Source: Rhodocyclaceae bacterium UBA2271 (GTDB lineage Bacteria; Pseudomonadota; Gammaproteobacteria; Burkholderiales; Rhodocyclaceae). From it: DNA of 64,000 nucleotides. The stretch is taken from contig DDXB01000031.1 in NCBI GenBank assembly GCA_002347405.1, positions 73,563 to 137,562 on the forward strand, written 5' to 3'. The notes under the pieces were generated by a model. The model was not told the origin of the DNA, did no database searches, and saw only the letters and a program-made list of their open reading frames with translations. This document shows positions 60,200-64,000 of this stretch, in pieces (the first letter of the stretch is position 1; every line of letters begins with the position of its first letter). Position numbers and translations under genes: made by a program.

Positions 60200-60880
60200 A
60201 TGGCAACCGCAGCCACCAGCGCCACCAGCAATCCCGCCGCCGACATTTATTCAGCGCTGAGTGTCGTGCGTGACAACAAAAGCTCGGCCACGGCTGACAT
60301 CCAGAACCGTTTCCTCACCCTGCTGACGGCCCAGTTGAAGAACCAGGACCCGACTTCGCCGATGGACAGTGCGCAGATGACCTCGCAACTGGCGCAGATC
60401 AGCACGGTGGATGGCATTGAACGGCTGAACGCCACCTTGCAGAAAATGCTCGGCAACACCGCCGACGCGCAGGCCATGCAGGCCGCCGCGCTGGTCGGCC
60501 GCGGCGTGCTGGTGCCCGGTTCGGCGCTGCAACTGGTCGAAGGCGCGGCGGTCGGTGCGATGGAACTTGCCGGCTCGGCCGATGAGGTCATCGTCACCAT
60601 CAAGGATGCCAATGGTCTGGTGCAGCGGACGCTCAACCTCGGCGCACTGCCGGCCGGGGTGAATGGTTTTGCCTGGGATGGCAAGAACGACGCCGGCGCG
60701 CCGGTCGCGGATGGCCGTTTCAGCATGAGCATCGCCGCCGAGCAGGGCGGCAAGAAAGTCACGGCAGACGCCCTCGCGCTGGGCATGGTGTCCAGCATCA
60801 CCCGCGGCGCGCAAGGCATGACGGTCAATGTGGGTTCGCTGGGGGCCTTCGGCCTGGCGGACATCAAAGAAATTCTCTAA
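60200..60880 (+). CDS. flgD: Flagellar hook-capping protein FlgD
   Basis: FlgD caps the growing hook. The 226-residue protein has LTLLTAQLKNQDPTSPMDSAQMTSQLAQISTVDGIERLN (cap domain). A C-terminal Ig-like FlgD domain follows with FAWDGKNDAGAPVADGRFSM. The start has a GGAGAC ribosome site. Confidence 0.95.
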   Translation: MATAATSATSNPAADIYSALSVVRDNKSSATADIQNRFLTLLTAQLKNQDPTSPMDSAQMTSQLAQISTVDGIERLNATLQKMLGNTADAQAMQAAALVGRGVLVPGSALQLVEGAAVGAMELAGSADEVIVTIKDANGLVQRTLNLGALPAGVNGFAWDGKNDAGAPVADGRFSMSIAAEQGGKKVTADALALGMVSSITRGAQGMTVNVGSLGAFGLADIKEIL

Positions 60881-60902
60881 CAGAAATCAACGGGAGACAG
60901 CG

Positions 60903-62120
60903 ATGAGCTTTCAACAAGGTTTGAGTGGACTGAATGCGGCAGCCAAGTCGCTCGACACCCTCGGCAACAATATTGCCAACTCCGGCACGGTCGGCTTCAA
61001 GTCGGCGTCCACACTGTTCAGCGACGTTTTTGCATCCACTCTCGGCGGTGGCATCCAGGTAGGCATCGGTGTCGCAGTGGGCGGTGTCAACCAGCAATTC
61101 ACCCAGGGCAACCTGACGGTGACCAGCAACCCGCTGGACTTGGCCATTAACGGCCAGGGCATGTTCCGCCTGTCCAATAACGGCGCCACGACCTTTACGC
61201 GCAACGGCCAGTTCAACATCGACAAGGACGGTTTTGTCGTCAACACCAACGGCTATCGGCTCACCGGCTATCTGGCCAATGCCTCCAACGTCATCGTGCC
61301 ATCGACCCCGGCTGAAATCTTCATCAACACGGCCGATCTGCAGCCGCAGCCGACCGGGAACTCGAGCGTGGGTGCCCGCATCGGCCTCAACCTGGATTCA
61401 AGGCAGCCTGTCATTGCCCCGGCTTTTGACGTGAACGATCCGACCACTTATAACAGTTCGACCTCTATCACTGTCTTTGACTCGCTGGGCAATCCACATT
61501 TGATGTCGATGTTTTTCAAGAAAGACAGCGCCAACAACTGGAGCCTCTACAGCAATCTGGACGGCGGCGCCGCCTCGGGGCCCACCCCCCTCACCTTCAA
61601 CAGCACCGGCGCTCTGACCGCACCGGTAAGCGGCATCATCGCCCAATCCCACGCCGTGACAACGGGTGCCGTCACGCCACTTGCATTCAACCTCAACCTG
61701 ACCGGATCAACCCAATACGGCAACATCTTCGGCGTCAATAGCGTTGCTCAGGACGGCTATACCTCTGGCCGCCTGTCCGGCCTCAGCATTGCCTCAGATG
61801 GTACCGTCCAGGGTCGCTACAGCAACGGCCAGTCGCGCGACCTGGCACAGGTGGTGCTTGCCAACTTCAACAACCCGAACGGCCTGACCTCGCTGGGGAA
61901 CAACCAGTGGGGCGAAACCCCGGAATCGGGCCAGCCGCTGGTCGGCGTGCCAGGCAGCGGATCGCTCGGCGTGCTGCAGTCGGCGGCAGTTGAAGAATCG
62001 AACGTCGACCTGACGGCCGAACTGGTAGCGATGATCACCCAGCAGCGCGCCTACCAGGCCAATGCGCAGACCATCAAGACGCAGGACCAGATTCTGCAGA
62101 CGCTGGTCAACCTCCGTTAA
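60903..62120 (+). CDS. flgE: Flagellar hook protein FlgE
   Basis: The 405-residue hook subunit starts MSFQQGLSGLNAAAKSLDTLGNNIANSGTVGFKS. It contains NPLDLAINGQGMFRLSNNG and ends ESNVDLTAELVAMITQQRAYQANAQTIKTQDQILQTLVNLR. GGGAGA supports the ATG at 60903. The variable middle is surface exposed. Confidence 0.96.
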   Translation: MSFQQGLSGLNAAAKSLDTLGNNIANSGTVGFKSASTLFSDVFASTLGGGIQVGIGVAVGGVNQQFTQGNLTVTSNPLDLAINGQGMFRLSNNGATTFTRNGQFNIDKDGFVVNTNGYRLTGYLANASNVIVPSTPAEIFINTADLQPQPTGNSSVGARIGLNLDSRQPVIAPAFDVNDPTTYNSSTSITVFDSLGNPHLMSMFFKKDSANNWSLYSNLDGGAASGPTPLTFNSTGALTAPVSGIIAQSHAVTTGAVTPLAFNLNLTGSTQYGNIFGVNSVAQDGYTSGRLSGLSIASDGTVQGRYSNGQSRDLAQVVLANFNNPNGLTSLGNNQWGETPESGQPLVGVPGSGSLGVLQSAAVEESNVDLTAELVAMITQQRAYQANAQTIKTQDQILQTLVNLR

Positions 62121-62162
62121 TGATCATGGCTGCTGTCGCCACCCTCAATCATGAAACCCGTT

Positions 62163-62221
62163 ATTCCGGGCTTGACCCGGAATCCAGTGGTTTCCTCCTG
62201 GATACCGGCCTACGCCGGTAT
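62163..62221. repeat. REP-like hairpins between flgE and flgF
   Basis: ATTCCGGG CTTGA CCCGGAAT (62163-62183) and ATACCGGC CTAC GCCGGTAT (62202-62221), of the same general kind as 50655-50715. Confidence 0.7.
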
Positions 62222-62247
62222 GACGGATTTGAGATGTGCTTCACTTT

Positions 62248-62271
62248 AAAAGTCGGCGCTGGCGGGACGGC
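62248..62271 (-). repeat. R1 repeat in the flgF leader
   Basis: A perfect 24-base R1 copy on the minus strand. It ends 9 bp before the flgF ATG, so GGGACGG of the repeat lies where a ribosome site is expected. Confidence 0.8.
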
Positions 62272-62280
62272 GAATAAACC

Positions 62281-63036
62281 ATGGACAAACTGATTTACAC
62301 CGCGATGACCGGCGCCAGCGCCACGCTGGGGCGGCAGGCGGCCGTGGCGCACAACCTTGCCAACGTCACCACGCACGGTTACCGTGCCGAGGAACACCGT
62401 TTGCGCGCGGCACAGGTGCAGACGCACAACAATATGCCGGCCGCCCTGCCGACGCGGGCGTTTGCCGTCGATGCCAGCACGCACAGCGATTTCAGCGAAG
62501 GCGCGCTGATGCATACCGGCGGCACCTATGACATCGCGCTGAAGGGCCGCGGCTGGATCGCGCTGGCCCTGCCGGATGGCAGCGAAGCCTACACGCGCAA
62601 CGGCGGCTTCGAGATTTCCGAAAACGGCGTGATGCAAACCCGCGGCGGCATTCCGGTACAGGGCGACGGCGGGCCGATCACGATTCCGCCTGATTCGCGC
62701 GTGACCATTGAGCGGGACGGCACGATCTCGGTGACGGCCGCGGGCGGCGCGCAAAACACCGTGACCGCGGTGGGCCGCATCAAACTGGTCAATCCGCCGG
62801 AAGCCGACCTGAAACGCGGCCCGGACGGATTGTTCCGATTGAATACCGGCGATGCGGCGCCCCAGGACGAGGGGGTGAAAGTGGCCGCCGGCTATCTCGA
62901 AAACAGCAACGTCAATCCGGTCGAACAGATGGTGGCGATGATCTCGCTGGCGCGCCAGTTCGAGATGCAGATCAAGCTGTTGACCAACGCCGAAATGAAC
63001 GACCGCGCCGCCACGCAAGTGCTGGCGCAACGCTAA
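62281..63036 (+). CDS. flgF: Flagellar distal rod protein FlgF
   Basis: The 251-residue protein starts MDKLIYTAMTGASATLGRQAAVAHNLANVTTHGYRAE and ends NSNVNPVEQMVAMISLARQFEMQIKLLTNAEMNDRAATQVL, both FlgF features. Its leader is made of a REP-like element and an R1 copy, separating it from flgE by 160 bp, unlike the tight spacing of the rest of the operon. Confidence 0.95.
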   Translation: MDKLIYTAMTGASATLGRQAAVAHNLANVTTHGYRAEEHRLRAAQVQTHNNMPAALPTRAFAVDASTHSDFSEGALMHTGGTYDIALKGRGWIALALPDGSEAYTRNGGFEISENGVMQTRGGIPVQGDGGPITIPPDSRVTIERDGTISVTAAGGAQNTVTAVGRIKLVNPPEADLKRGPDGLFRLNTGDAAPQDEGVKVAAGYLENSNVNPVEQMVAMISLARQFEMQIKLLTNAEMNDRAATQVLAQR

Positions 63037-63048
63037 AAGGAAAGATAG

Positions 63049-63831
63049 ATGATCCGCTCCCTCTGGACCGCCAAAACCGGCCTCGATGCCCAGCAGACGC
63101 ATCTTGATGTCATTTCGCACAACCTCGCCAACGTCAGCACCAATGGCTTCAAGCGCCAGCGTGCGGTGTTCGAGGATCTGCTCTACCAGAACCTGCGCCA
63201 GCCGGGCGCCCAGTCGACCCAGCAGACGCAGATTCCCTCGGGGCTGACGATCGGCGTCGGCGTGCGCACGGTCGCGACCGAGCACATTCATACGCAGGGC
63301 AGTCTGCAACGCACTGAAAATTCCCTGGACATGGCAATCAACGGGGCGGGCTATTTCCAGATCCAGATGCCGGACGGCACGCTGGCCTATACGCGCAGCG
63401 GCGCCTTCCAGCGCGACAGCACCGGCCAGATCGTCACCCCGAGCGGCTACCCGCTGTCGCCGACCATCACCATTCCCGCCGATGCCCTTGCCATCACCAT
63501 CGGTCGTGATGGCATCGTCTCGGTGACCCAGACCGGCAATACGACACCGACCCAGCTGGGCAACGTGCAACTGGCCACCTTTGTCAATCCGGGCGGCCTG
63601 CAAAGCACCGGCGAAAACCTGTTTGTCGAAACCGCATCCAGCGGCACGCCCACCCCGAACACTCCGGGCAGCAACGGCGCCGGTCTGCTCAACCAGGGCA
63701 TGGTTGAAACCTCCAACGTCAATGTGGCGGAAGAACTGGTCAACATGATCCAGACGCAGCGCGCCTACGAGATGAATTCCAAGGTGGTGTCGACCTCCGA
63801 TCAGATGCTCGCCCGCTTGACTCAAATATGA
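63049..63831 (+). CDS. flgG: Flagellar distal rod protein FlgG
   Basis: The 260-residue protein starts MIRSLWTAKTGLDAQQTHLDVISHNLANVSTNGFKRQRAVFEDLLYQNLRQPGAQ and ends VETSNVNVAEELVNMIQTQRAYEMNSKVVSTSDQMLARLTQI, the typical FlgG pattern with its FlgG-specific N-terminal stretch. AAGGAAAG precedes the ATG, 12 bp after flgF. flgH is expected next but is not within the window. Confidence 0.97.
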   Translation: MIRSLWTAKTGLDAQQTHLDVISHNLANVSTNGFKRQRAVFEDLLYQNLRQPGAQSTQQTQIPSGLTIGVGVRTVATEHIHTQGSLQRTENSLDMAINGAGYFQIQMPDGTLAYTRSGAFQRDSTGQIVTPSGYPLSPTITIPADALAITIGRDGIVSVTQTGNTTPTQLGNVQLATFVNPGGLQSTGENLFVETASSGTPTPNTPGSNGAGLLNQGMVETSNVNVAEELVNMIQTQRAYEMNSKVVSTSDQMLARLTQI

Positions 63832-63837
63832 TGACCC

Positions 63838-64000
63838 CCATCCCCCCCATCCCCCCCATCCCCCCCACCCCCCCCACCCCCCCCACCCCCCCTTCCCGCG
63901 GAAGTGGGGTGACTGTTGCTCGCTGCGCTCGATGGTTACGGGCGACTCCGTGTCATCTATGGCGCGGGTTGCGCCTCCGGCACGTGACGTTCCGGCTTGG
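63838..64000 (+). repeat. C-tract tandem repeat and R2 copy after flgG
   Basis: Tandem CCCCCCATC and CCCCCCACC units (63838-63892) lead into CCCGCGGAAGTGGGG. Then come TTGCTCGCTGCGCTCGATGG, TTACGGGCGACTCCG and a GGTTGCGCCTCCGGCACGTG tail, as in the R2 copies at 9471 and 17620. It runs to the window end and holds no gene. Confidence 0.75.

Noticed and set aside
62161..63825. Minus-strand frame of 554 codons opposite flgF and flgG
   Set aside because: Both flagellar genes on the plus strand are unmistakable; the antisense protein has no family features.
1..64000. Transposase, integrase or phage genes as the cause of the island
   Set aside because: No frame with DDE, tyrosine or serine recombinase, or phage motifs was recognised on either strand; the mobility of the modules is inferred only from repeats.

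Overview
The window looks like a chromosome segment of a motile, denitrifying betaproteobacterium, most likely a Rhodocyclales/Sterolibacteriaceae-type organism. This is inferred from the high GC content, the order apbC-dcd-decarboxylase, a MotCD-type stator, a cNor operon, a GlgA/GlgP/GH57/GlgC glycogen set and a flagellar layout flhB-flhA-flhF-flhG-fliA / flgNMA / flgBCDEFG. No rRNA, tRNA, transposase, integrase or CRISPR array was recognised.

Layout. 1-9.5 kb: apbC (Fe-S carrier), then a stretch that looks inserted (a DUF4143-type ATPase, a PhnD-like binding protein and a GGDEF/EAL protein), then dcd and a PLP-dependent basic amino acid decarboxylase. 9.5-13.5 kb: a second binding-protein plus GGDEF/EAL pair, bounded by inverted copies of a long GC-rich repeat (called R2 here). 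13.5-26 kb, minus strand: folA, then glycogen metabolism (glgA, pgi, glgP, GH57, glgC, a DUF2934 protein, glk), then thyA. 26-27.5 kb: an M17 aminopeptidase, divergent from thyA. 27.6-42.7 kb: an accessory island in which MSHA-type minor pseudopilin genes (mshC, D, O, P and two mshQ-like genes) are mixed with five or six small toxin-antitoxin-like modules: higBA, two copies of a nucleotidyltransferase plus partner pair (one frameshifted), vapBC (vapC frameshifted), mntA-hepT and an AbiEii-like pair. 42.8-52.5 kb: flagellar export, regulator and stator genes (flhB, flhA, flhF, a shortened flhG, fliA, motC, motD, flgN, flgM, flgA). 52.6-58.6 kb, minus strand: the nitric oxide reductase operon norC-norB-norQ-orf-FeS protein-norD. 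59.3-63.8 kb: flgBCDEFG behind a clear sigma-54 promoter.

The most unusual property is a dispersed short repeat, R1 (5' half GCCGTCCCGCC, 3' half AGCGCCGACTTTT). About 17 copies lie in the 64 kb. R1 has no stop codon in any of its six frames. It occurs between genes, at the borders of most toxin-antitoxin modules, in the flgF leader, and in frame inside coding genes (pgi, GH57, folA, flhF, probably pepA). Some copies carry a variable central loop, and one long version forms a 56-bp inverted repeat around vapBC. A second, larger repeat, R2 (C/G-tract hairpin followed by TTGTTCGCTGCG and a GC-rich tail), separates the glycogen genes and has contributed in-frame segments to pgi and folA.

How the genes work together: the glg genes, pgi and glk link glucose phosphates to a storage glucan; the msh genes would build or terminate a type IV pilus, although its core machinery is not in the window; the two GGDEF/EAL proteins could connect phosphonate-type ligands to c-di-GMP and so to the motile/sessile switch; nor detoxifies or respires NO.
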